Positions 16,126-26,820 of a stretch of 64,000 nt of DNA are shown piece after piece. The notes under the pieces are model-generated. The model had not been told where the DNA came from. It worked only from the letters and a program-made list of their open reading frames with translations, and did not search any database. The stretch comes from Candidatus Methanoperedens sp. BLZ2 (GTDB taxonomy: Archaea > Halobacteriota > Methanosarcinia > Methanosarcinales > Methanoperedenaceae). The stretch covers positions 1 through 64,000 of the forward strand of contig NZ_NTMG01000023.1 in the NCBI RefSeq assembly GCF_002487355.1, in the 5' to 3' direction. The position numbers and the translations under genes were made by a program. Each line of letters starts with the position of its first letter. Positions within the stretch are counted from its first letter, which is position 1.

Positions 16126-19100
16126 GTTTCAATCCTTGTTTTAGTGGATGTGCCTCTTGAATTCGATGCGATCTGATGAGGGTTCAGATTGTAGCCATGG
16201 TTTCAATCCTTGTTTTAGTGGATGTGCCTCTTGAATAGTCATTTTCAGGTTCGGCTTTTATTACTTCCTGAAGTTTCAATCCTTGTTTTAGTGGATGTGC
16301 CTCTTGAATAATAGAGGATAAACTATGGCAACATGCATAATACGTTTCAATCCTTGTTTTAGTGGATGTGCCTCTTGAATTCACCTCCTCTTACTTTAGA
16401 ACTTTAGAAGTAAGTAGTTTCAATCCTTGTTTTAGTGGATGTGCCTCTTGAATTCTATAGTATTTCTTTTTGGCCGTTCAATTATACGAGTTTCAATCCT
16501 TGTTTTAGTGGATGTGCCTCTTGAATGAGAACAGCAGCGATCCGTCGAACGAATAGATCCGTTTCAATCCTTGTTTTAGTGGATGTGCCTCTTGAATAAA
16601 AAGAGTAGGCTTAGCCTACTCGTATAGGACGCCGTTTCAATCCTTGTTTTAGTGGATGTGCCTCTTGAATGAATTCACAGTCATTTACTGGAGCAGTTGC
16701 ACCAGGTTTCAATCCTTGTTTTAGTGGATGTGCCTCTTGAATACAGTAACTTTTACCTGAACCGGTCTTTCAACAAGAGTTTCAATCCTTGTTTTAATGG
16801 ATGTGCCTCTCGAATGGAAAACCCCCGTATCATGGAAAACATATAAATTAGTTTCAATCCTTGTTTTAATGGATGTGCCTCTCGAATGTACTCTTCTTGC
16901 CGTGAGGGAGTTGAGTTATGTAGTTTCAATCCTTGTTTTAATGGATGTGCCTCTCGAATGTGCATGTACAGTATCCATCTGCGCCCTGTCTGAAGTTTCA
17001 ATCCTTGTTTTAATGGATGTGCCTCTCGAATAATAGCTTTTACTGCTGCGCCAAGAGCTGTTACTAGTTTCAATCCTTGTTTTAATGGATGTGCCTCTCG
17101 AATCAAACGCCCACCAGTCATCATCAGATATTCTTTTTAGTTTCAATCCTTGTTTTAATGGATGTGCCTCTCGAATCTGAGAAAGAATATGATAGAGTTC
17201 TCGAAGCTGTATTGTTTCAATCCTTGTTTTAATGGATGTGCCTCTCGAATTCTATAACAGTATGTCTTGCTGAATCAATAATAGAGTTTCAATCCTTGTT
17301 TTAATGGATGTGCCTCTCGAATAGCAATAACCTTTAATAGTACAACACAAAGTACCACCGTTTCAATCCTTGTTTTAATGGATGTGCCTCTCGAATAATG
17401 TTTATCCGGTTTTGGTATTAGCCAAAAAACATGTTTCAATCCTTGTTTTAATGGATGTGCCTCTCGAATAGCATTTACTGCGTCAGCTATATATCCGTCC
17501 GCTATGGTTTCAATCCTTGTTTTAATGGATGTGCCTCTCGAATAAAGATATATCTCTACCAACAGTATCAACTAAAGTGTTTCAATCCTTGTTTTAATGG
17601 ATGTGCCTCTCGAATTATATGCTTGTTGGTTCGACTGCTTTGTCGGATGATAGTTTCAATCCTTGTTTTAATGGATGTGCCTCTCGAATGAGAGAGAGAG
17701 AGAGAAAGAGATAGTTTCTTTATAGTTTCAATCCTTGTTTTAATGGATGTGCCTCTCGAATACTATAATAGCTATTCTTTAGCGAAAAGAAGGCTTAAGT
17801 TTCAATCCTTGTTTTAATGGATGTGCCTCTCGAATCCACTACTTCCGCCCTGCCATGCTCCGGACCGAATGTTTCAATCCTTGTTTTAATGGATGTGCCT
17901 CTCGAATCCGAACACTCTATCCTTAAGGACTTATTCGCTCCAGTTTCAATCCTTGTTTTAATGGATGTGCCTCTCGAATCTAAGTTCAACTCTCTTTTTA
18001 CCTTTGGTGTATGGTTTCAATCCTTGTTTTAATGGATGTGCCTCTCGAATTCAACTCATTCTAACGACATACTCAGAGCAAACAAGTTTCAATCCTTGTT
18101 TTAATGGATGTGCCTCTCGAATAAGATGAATTTGTTGATTCTGAGCAAGCGTTATTTGGGTTTCAATCCTTGTTTTAATGGATGTGCCTCTCGAATAGTA
18201 TTATCTCAGTTGTACCAGCAGTATTTAATTAGTTTCAATCCTTGTTTTAATGGATGTGCCTCTCGAATTATTGTTAGTGGAAGTGTGGGCATATTAATCT
18301 CCTAGTTTCAATCCTTGTTTTAATGGATGTGCCTCTCGAATTGTGTTCACTGAACATAGTCCATAGGACTTAAAGCAAGTTTCAATCCTTGTTTTAATGG
18401 ATGTGCCTCTCGAATGAAAAGTATCGGAAGGAGATAGACCTCAAAGTCAGTTTCAATCCTTGTTTTAATGGATGTGCCTCTCGAATTTTCCTCGCAGCGA
18501 GCATCCCTTCCCGAATATTATCGTTTCAATCCTTGTTTTAATGGATGTGCCTCTCGAATAATTGACCGTTACAAATGTTGCAGCCTTTGCTGGTGGTTTC
18601 AATCCTTGTTTTAATGGATGTGCCTCTCGAATACATGACGACACAGGCGCACGCAGCAATCAATTATCTGTTTCAATCCTTGTTTTAATGGATGTGCCTC
18701 TCGAATCGTCTGGACAGGCTTGGACGGGATCCTGTAGAATGTTTCAATCCTTGTTTTAATGGATGTGCCTCTCGAATATAGATTGCCATCTACGCCCACT
18801 CCTCGATCACTGGTTTCAATCCTTGTTTTAATGGATGTGCCTCTCGAATACTCTCTGGCTCATCGACACCAAAAAAGCCCTTGGTTTCAATCCTTGTTTT
18901 AATGGATGTGCCTCTCGAATCTTTTCTCCTGTATTTGATGACGATGATGAGATGAGTTTCAATCCTTGTTTTAATGGATGTGCCTCTCGAATTCGTCTGG
19001 ACAGGCTTGGACGGGATCCTGTAGAATGTTTCAATCCTTGTTTTAATGGATGTGCCTCTCGAATATTTGGAGAGTTATAACCTCATTTTTCAGGAGAAGT

Positions 19101-22037
19101 GTTTCAATCCTTGTTTTAATGGATGTGCCTCTCGAATTTGCCTTCGATGTGGTGAGCATTTTGTCACTATCTGTTTCAATCCTTGTTTTAATGGATGTGC
19201 CTCTCGAATGCAATTGCGATCATCATTGCTGCTGTGCTTGGAAAGTTTCAATCCTTGTTTTAATGGATGTGCCTCTCGAATTATCAACATATTATTCAGC
19301 CATACATGGTATGAGTTGTTTCAATCCTTGTTTTAATGGATGTGCCTCTCGAATTTGCCTTCGATGTGGTGAGCATTTTGTCACTATCTGTTTCAATCCT
19401 TGTTTTAATGGATGTGCCTCTCGAATTTTATTATTGTTCTGTTATTCGGAGCCATATTAAGTTTCAATCCTTGTTTTAATGGATGTGCCTCTCGAATCAA
19501 AAAAAGCCTTTGGAGACATTTTTAATGGCACAGTTTCAATCCTTGTTTTAATGGATGTGCCTCTCGAATTTCGTTCCTGGAGCTGCAAGATTGAAGGGAT
19601 TTCCGTTTCAATCCTTGTTTTAATGGATGTGCCTCTCGAATCCCAGGTAGCAGTCGCGTCTGTGAATTCATGAAAAGTTTCAATCCTTGTTTTAATGGAT
19701 GTGCCTCTCGAATTATATTAACTTAAATAATAGATTAAGAAAAACAAGTTTCAATCCTTGTTTTAATGGATGTGCCTCTCGAATCTGAGATACTTGCAGC
19801 AGGGCGAACATATCTTCAGTTTCAATCCTTGTTTTAATGGATGTGCCTCTCGAATTACAAAATTACGCGTTCGCAGGGTGAATTAAGACAGTTTCAATCC
19901 TTGTTTTAATGGATGTGCCTCTCGAATGATTACACCTTCATATCTCTGCTGAAAAGTTGTGAGTTTCAATCCTTGTTTTAATGGATGTGCCTCTCGAATA
20001 TTTTTGGTGGTGTCGCGGGGCTTAGCAGCGTCGGATGTTTCAATCCTTGTTTTAATGGATGTGCCTCTCGAATTAACGATTGATGTCAACCAGTCTTGAC
20101 TGTGGCGGGTTTCAATCCTTGTTTTAATGGATGTGCCTCTCGAATAGAGATCACCGTAACGGTTATTACGAAAATTAATTTTGTTTCAATCCTTGTTTTA
20201 ATGGATGTGCCTCTCGAATCCTTTAGCCATTTTAATCATCTCTATTTTTCTTTGGGTTTCAATCCTTGTTTTAATGGATGTGCCTCTCGAATTAGATTGA
20301 AGATTCAACAACGGAAGCACTGTTTGCAGTTTCAATCCTTGTTTTAATGGATGTGCCTCTCGAATTGGATAGCCAGATCCAAAAAATAATTTCTATTGTG
20401 TTTCAATCCTTGTTTTAATGGATGTGCCTCTCGAATTTTGTTATGGCTGCATTAGAATTATACAATATCCTGTTTCAATCCTTGTTTTAATGGATGTGCC
20501 TCTCGAATCTTCCGGGATAGAGGTACGGAAAATAACCAGCTTGGGTTTCAATCCTTGTTTTAATGGATGTGCCTCTCGAATTATATCTGCAACATTCCCC
20601 GCAGCGCTTACACCTGGTTTCAATCCTTGTTTTAATGGATGTGCCTCTCGAATCTACAATTCACGCATGCTCTAACATCGCCATGTAGTTTCAATCCTTG
20701 TTTTAATGGATGTGCCTCTCGAATAAGGGTTCATGATGTGCATGAAGGATGAAGAGTTGTTTCAATCCTTGTTTTAATGGATGTGCCTCTCGAATAATTT
20801 GAAACAGTCATTACAGCGAATACGGCAGCTTTGTTTCAATCCTTGTTTTAATGGATGTGCCTCTCGAATTGAATAATGAAAAAGAGACTATCCCGGAAGA
20901 TCAGTTTCAATCCTTGTTTTAATGGATGTGCCTCTCGAATTGACTTCTATCACAGCATCAGCGGTATCTGAAAGCGGTTTCAATCCTTGTTTTAATGGAT
21001 GTGCCTCTCGAATTCTTGTTTTCCAGATAGTACAAGCAGTATTTAGTCCGTTTCAATCCTTGTTTTAATGGATGTGCCTCTCGAATATGCTTCCGCTTCT
21101 TGTTTTCATCCCCAGAAATATGTTTCAATCCTTGTTTTAATGGATGTGCCTCTCGAATAGGTTTGATTCCCATAAAAAATAAATAAGATAGTTGTTTCAA
21201 TCCTTGTTTTAATGGATGTGCCTCTCGAATCTGACAAGATGGCAAACAACTATAAGGCTTATGTTGGGTTTCAATCCTTGTTTTAATGGATGTGCCTCTC
21301 GAATCTTATACAATTAGGGCATCTATGAATGATGCTTTGTTTCAATCCTTGTTTTAATGGATGTGCCTCTCGAATACTATAGGGAACTTCTCATTTATGC
21401 AGTTGAATATTAGTTTCAATCCTTGTTTTAATGGATGTGCCTCTCGAATTATAGGGAACTTCTCATTTATGCAGTTGAATATTAGTTTCAATCCTTGTTT
21501 TAATGGATGTGCCTCTCGAATTTCAATTCGGAAGATTCGCAACACGTAGAAAAGAGTTTCAATCCTTGTTTTAATGGATGTGCCTCTCGAATCTTATACT
21601 GTAGGGAAATCTATTTTGATCGTTGGAGGTTTCAATCCTTGTTTTAATGGATGTGCCTCTCGAATGGTATTATCCCCATTTTTCATTATTTTTTCATTAG
21701 TTTCAATCCTTGTTTTAATGGATGTGCCTCTCGAATATTTCACCTCATAATTTTAAAGCGGAAAGGTAGGAGAGTTTCAATCCTTGTTTTAATGGATGTG
21801 CCTCTCGAATATTAGATTCAAAATTATATTATCCAGAAAATATTAAGTTTCAATCCTTGTTTTAATGGATGTGCCTCTCGAATTACGTTTCTGCTTCCAG
21901 TATATCCAAAAAATAGGGCATCATCGTGTTTCAATCCTTGTTTTAATGGATGTGCCTCTCGAATCATCTATTTTTGAGATACTACAATCTGGAAAAGGAT
22001 GTTTCAATCCTTGTTTTAATGGATGTGCCTCTCGAAT
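16126..22037 (-). CRISPR. Type I-B CRISPR array, 82 full 37-nt repeats, transcribed leftward
   Basis: I counted 82 full repeats with starts from 16126 to 22001, mean period about 72.5 nt, and 81 spacers of about 34-37 nt. On the plus strand each repeat begins GTTTCAATCCTTGTTTTA, so in crRNA sense it ends in ATTGAAAC, the classic archaeal type I 5' handle; this and the cas genes on the right set the transcription as leftward. The first nine repeats from the left (16126-16742) have AGTGG and CTCTTGAAT; the other 73 (from 16779) have AATGG and CTCTCGAAT. Three spacers occur twice. Long ORFs inside are artefacts of the repeat. Confidence 0.98.
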
Positions 22038-22145
22038 ACCACAGATTTTCACCTGTTTAAGGCAAAATAAGGGTTAATATGGCTTAGATTTTGCGGTTGG
22101 ATTTCTTGCTGCAAAATTATGGATTGGTATATAAAGACAAGAAAA
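22038..22145 (-). promoter_or_regulatory. CRISPR leader and promoter
   Basis: This 108-nt gap lies between the newest repeat and the cas4 stop. Read leftward it has TTTATATA (22135-22128), a good archaeal TATA box, about 90 nt before the first repeat, so the transcript would begin near 22105 with about 70 nt before the array. It is A/T-rich as leaders are. The repeats on this side are uniform, as expected at the growing end. Confidence 0.7.
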
Positions 22146-23062
<917 letters not shown>

Positions 23063-23087
23063 TTATTTTATTTGTTTCATCAAGTCT

Positions 23088-24056
23088 TTATTTTATCAGG
23101 CTATTCGCTATGCTGTGGCATTCCATCTGTATAGTGTTCCTTATCTTGACATTGCGCCCGTTATAGTCAATATCCTTATCAAGCATTTCATTGATCGCTG
23201 TTATTAAAACCGCTTTACCCCCCTTATTCATGTACAAGCCTCCGGGAATCTTATCAAAAAGCCCTTCATGCACCTGTTTTTTTGAGAAAAGGTTCATAAC
23301 CGTTCTATCAACATGTATCCTGAAGATCTCAATAAGGTCAAAAACAAAGCTTTTCTTATTGTAATTATCCGTATGCAAAAAGCCCATATAGGGATCAAGT
23401 CCTGCTATTATGCATCCTTTCTCGACCTGCGAATACAGGACACCGTAGCCGTAATTAAGAAGGCAGTTAAAAGCATCTTGCGCGGGATCGCGGCTTCTGC
23501 CGTTGAATTTCCAGGCATCCGGCATGATATTGCTAAGGGCATTGAAATAATTGAGTGATGCCATACCTTCAGTCCCCATGATAGAGCCGCGCTTTTCATC
23601 AAGTGATCCTTTCATGCCAGCAAGATTTTCTCTAAGTTCTGCAATTTTCGCAATGTTTGGCTCGATCAGCTCTTTATCATCCGGCCTATTCTTTTTCAGG
23701 TCTTTCAGGAAATCAAGCTGGCTATCGATCTTGCGCACTATCCAGCCGCGCGCAAGATTAAATCCCAGGACGGACGCTTCGGCTTCAAGCTGACGGCGTC
23801 GGATAAGGGTCGTGCTGCCAAGTTTTGAGTGCCATACTCTTCCGAAAGGATTTCCATGGAAATCCAGGAAAACAATATCAATATTGTTCTCGACAGCGAA
23901 CTCGATCGCATCCGTGCTTATGGTCGCTGATGTGGTTATGAGGATGCTGTCAACCTTATCTGCCGAGACTTCAAAGCTCTTGTCATCGTTCTTTATGAGA
24001 AAGCAGTTCTTTTCCTTTTTGAGATACGCACCGCGCGTGTTTATTACGAGCTGCAT
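23088..24056 (-). CDS. cas1: CRISPR integrase Cas1
   Basis: 322 residues, normal length. The N-terminal beta domain (1-80) has the Cas1b-like IVFLDFHGNPFGR; the helical domain holds the metal ligands E163 (GTEGMASLNYF), H228 (GFLHTDNYNKKS) and D240 (FDLIEIFR). It inserts new spacers at the leader end of the array. It follows a small nucleotidyltransferase gene by 6 nt and precedes cas2 on the same strand. All catalytic residues are present, so adaptation is probably functional. Confidence 0.96.
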   Translation of the reverse strand: MQLVINTRGAYLKKEKNCFLIKNDDKSFEVSADKVDSILITTSATISTDAIEFAVENNIDIVFLDFHGNPFGRVWHSKLGSTTLIRRRQLEAEASVLGFNLARGWIVRKIDSQLDFLKDLKKNRPDDKELIEPNIAKIAELRENLAGMKGSLDEKRGSIMGTEGMASLNYFNALSNIMPDAWKFNGRSRDPAQDAFNCLLNYGYGVLYSQVEKGCIIAGLDPYMGFLHTDNYNKKSFVFDLIEIFRIHVDRTVMNLFSKKQVHEGLFDKIPGGLYMNKGGKAVLITAINEMLDKDIDYNGRNVKIRNTIQMECHSIANSLIK

Positions 24057-24062
24057 TAATAA

Positions 24063-24563
24063 TCAGCCACTTTTAAGATGATCATTTTGAGGTTTGTAAG
24101 ATACCTGTCTTCTTGTTTCAAGCCATTTCCTCCTTGTTGTGGTCATATCCGTTGCTGTTTTGAATCTGTTGCCGGTTATCCTGTGCAACATATCTTCCCA
24201 ATTTTTCCTGAAATGATAAAGATAATAAGAAATAGAGGGCTCATTGCCATATATCACCCTGTAATTTTCTATAACATCCATTTTAACATACAGGGGCAGA
24301 TCTTCAAAGACCTTTATATCATATCTGCCGCCGACTTTTTGAAAGATGCTTTTCAAAATTCCGGTCGTTCGAGGTTTGATGAGGCAGATATCGATATCTG
24401 AACGTTCATTTGCAGTATTCATAGCATAGGAACCGTAAAGTAAGATGCCTTGCGCTTCGTCTTTTATGAATTCGAATTCTTTCTTCAGCCTTATTATAAG
24501 TTCTTCAGCATCCATATTGGTTGACTTTTGATAATTTTGTTTCATTATATCATGAGTTATCAT
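24063..24563 (-). CDS. Stand-alone minimal nucleotidyltransferase within the cas operon
   Basis: 166 residues. Pol-beta-type nucleotidyltransferase core: GILLYGSYAMNTANERSDID, with G44-S45 and the metal-binding D56/D58. The C-terminal third is helical and basic (RRKWLETRRQ). It resembles MntA-type antitoxins, which AMPylate HEPN toxins, but no HEPN gene is directly beside it; the hepT gene is on the other side of cas6. It lies 6 nt from cas1 and 5 nt from cas6, so it is fully embedded in the operon. Initiation may be at M7 or M17. Link to CRISPR function is inference. Confidence 0.8.
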   Translation of the reverse strand: MITHDIMKQNYQKSTNMDAEELIIRLKKEFEFIKDEAQGILLYGSYAMNTANERSDIDICLIKPRTTGILKSIFQKVGGRYDIKVFEDLPLYVKMDVIENYRVIYGNEPSISYYLYHFRKNWEDMLHRITGNRFKTATDMTTTRRKWLETRRQVSYKPQNDHLKSG

Positions 24564-24568
24564 ATTTG

Positions 24569-25261
24569 TCAGCTTTGGTATATATTATTAAAGTTCATTT
24601 CAGGATCATTTTTCATGACAACTGAGCCAAAACCCCTTGAAACTGATTTTCCCAGACCGAGATGATCGGGTATGATGAAGTTTGCATGGAAACCTCCGAT
24701 AAAGGTCATTACATTCACGTCTTTCAACCTGCGTTTCCTGATATTTACCTGGACATCACATTTTATTTTATCAGGAACCTGGTAATTCAGCGATTTCGAC
24801 ATGGACAGCAGGTTTCCAGTGAGTGTTTTTCTCAAGAAATCAAACCTTTCCCCGCCATCCTTCAAACCGTAATATCTCATATAATTCTCCTGGTTAAGAG
24901 CAAGCCACGGTGTTGCGAACTCGTAAGAATGTATCTTCTCTGAAAGCCCGAATTCCTGGTTCTTTACGCAGATGCCCCTTTCAACGATCTCATAAACCTC
25001 ATCCCCAAGTTTTATCTCATCGTATTTATCATAGACTTGTTTTAAAACTTCGGCGCCGTCATTGATGCCGATGACCATGGGCGCGCCGTTTATCATTTTG
25101 TATTGTACCAGTGGATAGCTGTAAATGAATTTATCGGCTTTGTGCTGATGGAGAAGGGCGTATTCGTTGAATTTAGTGGCAAAGAAACCGCGAAGCTGTG
25201 TTGATGTGCCTTCTATGTGGCGGTTGGATGCAAGGGTGAGTGTGAAGGTTTTGAGGTTCAT
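24569..25261 (-). CDS. cas6: CRISPR repeat endoribonuclease Cas6
   Basis: 230 residues, two RAMP ferredoxin-like halves, with the C-terminal glycine-rich loop LGLGKSVSRGFGSV that identifies Cas6. It cuts the array transcript 8 nt upstream of each spacer, which agrees with the ATTGAAAC handle in the repeats. A likely catalytic His is in SNRHIEG near residue 15, though the site is not certain. It lies between hepT (40 nt away) and the nucleotidyltransferase gene rather than next to cas8b, as in many I-B loci. Confidence 0.88.
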   Translation of the reverse strand: MNLKTFTLTLASNRHIEGTSTQLRGFFATKFNEYALLHQHKADKFIYSYPLVQYKMINGAPMVIGINDGAEVLKQVYDKYDEIKLGDEVYEIVERGICVKNQEFGLSEKIHSYEFATPWLALNQENYMRYYGLKDGGERFDFLRKTLTGNLLSMSKSLNYQVPDKIKCDVQVNIRKRRLKDVNVMTFIGGFHANFIIPDHLGLGKSVSRGFGSVVMKNDPEMNFNNIYQS

Positions 25262-25301
25262 ATCTGTTTAGATTTTGATGCGATATGTTTCATATTTTTT
25301 A

Positions 25302-25733
25302 TCAGGTTTCATTTTCTATATACCTGTCAATGATTTCTATAAACTCATAAAAATCCTTCAATTCCAGGTTTAGATAAGAATATGACCTCGAATCATCCAC
25401 ACGACCATATTGATGTACAAGCAGGTTTCGAAATCCTACAAGTTCTTCAAGCCTGGTGGAAAGTGACACTGGTAATACTTGATTTTCTGCAAGCTTCCTT
25501 ATGCTGTCTTTACTATCCGACGGTATTCCAAATCCTTTCTCAGATATGATCAAATTGCAGATATCAAGCAAATTCTCACTTGCCAGCTGGAAAGCACGTT
25601 CACATGCTCGTTTCCTGAGACCATTATTCAGGTAATCCTCTTCTTGTTCCGGGAGATATTCCTCAAGTTCCCTCAGATAGTTCTCCATTTCATCTATCTT
25701 CTCAAATAATCTATCTTTATCCACGATCATCAT
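25302..25733 (-). CDS. hepT: HepT-like HEPN toxin (RNase)
   Basis: 143 residues, all-helical HEPN/DUF86 domain. The active-site motif R102-x4-H107-x-Y109 (FRNLLVHQYG) matches HepT toxins, where the tyrosine is the residue AMPylated by the partner antitoxin. The start overlaps the end of the upstream nucleotidyltransferase gene by 4 nt. Free HepT cleaves RNA (tRNA in studied cases). It is embedded in the CRISPR-Cas locus, upstream of cas6 on the same strand. Confidence 0.88.
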   Translation of the reverse strand: MMIVDKDRLFEKIDEMENYLRELEEYLPEQEEDYLNNGLRKRACERAFQLASENLLDICNLIISEKGFGIPSDSKDSIRKLAENQVLPVSLSTRLEELVGFRNLLVHQYGRVDDSRSYSYLNLELKDFYEFIEIIDRYIENET

Positions 25734-26176
25734 CCCAATCTGGCTCTAACGCGTTCCATTACGCGCTTATGGTATTCCCCGGTGAGCCTTTTGTATCGTT
25801 CATATTCCATATCATTGATCTTTGAAAGTGTTAATAGGTGATACATGTCCTGCGTGTATAGCACCTTCCCTTCAAGAAAAATCCTTTTACGAATATAAAC
25901 TGGCAATTCATCTATGAATGAAATATCGATATTGTCCGGGACAGAATTGTTAAGTGATATTCTCTCTTTAAGTGTAATCTTAACTTCCGGTTTTGGAATG
26001 ACACAGATATCTATATCGCTATTTTCTTTTTCAGTTCCTCTTGCCTTTGATCCAAAAAGAATGATCGAGTGAACAAGTCCTGAACTCCTGAGCTTAATGA
26101 TCAACTCGTCGAGGTCTATGTTCGATTTTTTTTGATCGTTTACTTTTGGCACATGAACAATTTGATTTTTCATCAT
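25730..26176 (-). CDS. mntA: MntA-like nucleotidyltransferase antitoxin
   Basis: 148 residues with the minimal nucleotidyltransferase core LFGSKARGTEKENSDIDICV: G42-S43, D54 and D56. Members paired with HepT silence it by AMPylation (type VII toxin-antitoxin). It overlaps hepT by 4 nt and comes first in the pair. GAGG stands just before the start and an A/T-rich TATA-like stretch at 26190-26203, so this gene may supply the promoter for mntA-hepT-cas6-NTase-cas1-cas2-cas4. Confidence 0.88.
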   Translation of the reverse strand: MMKNQIVHVPKVNDQKKSNIDLDELIIKLRSSGLVHSIILFGSKARGTEKENSDIDICVIPKPEVKITLKERISLNNSVPDNIDISFIDELPVYIRKRIFLEGKVLYTQDMYHLLTLSKINDMEYERYKRLTGEYHKRVMERVRARLG

Positions 26177-26434
26177 TATTTCCTCTGCTTTATAATTATT
26201 TAAACACTGGCTCTTTTATTCTGTTCTACTAATTATTCACTCTCGATCTGTTTCAGTAACGGCGCTGGGGGTTGTGACCCCCAGACCCCGGGGATGCGCC
26301 GCCGTTGGCGGGGTTTTCTGGTGATCGATGGTTGTTTGGAAATCTGTCCTGGTATTTCTTGTTTATTTTTTGATGCACCATAGTTATCAGTTTTGTTAAC
26401 TTTGGTGTATATGATCAGGTGAAAAATCGAACGA

Positions 26435-26512
26435 TAGAACACGGATTGCGCGGATGACGCGGATGCACACGGATTTGTGATAATCCGCGAGATCTGTGTC
26501 ATCCGTGTTCTA
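26435..26512. repeat. Inverted repeat with internal CGCGGAT units
   Basis: TAGAACACGGAT (26435-26446) pairs perfectly with ATCCGTGTTCTA (26501-26512). Inside, CGCGGAT occurs at 26449 and 26458 and its complement ATCCGCG at 26483-26489, so a long cruciform or RNA hairpin can form. Similar ACACGGAT/GCGGATG intergenic sequences are, from memory, widespread in archaeal and bacterial genomes. Confidence 0.7.
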
Positions 26513-26666
26513 TTGGAACTACGGAGGTTAGTATTAATGTTCACATCTCCTCGCATAGTTTATTTTAAAAAATATATCATTTAATTGTGTTAAAAATCCG
26601 GCGCTATCGCTTGCAGGCGCAGGTTTCATAGAGAAATAAGGCAGCAACAAATAGTCTAAAACAAAC

Positions 26667-26692
26667 CGCAGATGAACGCAGATGAACGCAGA
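26667..26692. repeat. Short tandem repeat of CGCAGATGAA
   Basis: Two exact 10-nt units CGCAGATGAA and a partial third lie in the intergenic gap upstream of mntA. Non-coding. Confidence 0.7.
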
Positions 26693-26820
26693 TTTGTTAA
26701 ATTGCTGGTAGGTTTGCCTGATCATATGGTTTCTCCGTATGCTCTTTGCGCTGCCTGTCCGCATGTACCGCGCCTGGGGGATGCGAGGAGAGGGGGGCGG
26801 GATGAAGTGAAAGATCATAA

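Larger units (their letters stand above)
26177..26820. other. Non-coding 644-nt gap splitting the cas locus
   Basis: No convincing gene. It contains, from left, the mntA promoter region, a GC-rich patch with GGGGGTTGTGACCCCC (26267-26282), a long inverted repeat (26435-26512), a short tandem repeat (26667-26692) and a second GC-rich patch at about 26738-26812. The ORFs here have no protein-like character. The gap separates cas3 from the second half of the locus and is where the TA pair could have been inserted. Confidence 0.6.

Noticed and set aside
16184-22077. Many ORFs with repeated SRGTSIKTRIET, REAHPLKQGLK or ILVLMDVPLE peptides
   Set aside because: They are translations of the 37-nt CRISPR repeat in different frames, with spacers between; no start signals and no protein family.
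26233-26818. Two minus-strand ORFs in the gap upstream of mntA
   Set aside because: They read through inverted and tandem repeats, give Arg/Pro-rich peptides without family resemblance, and have no ribosome-binding site.
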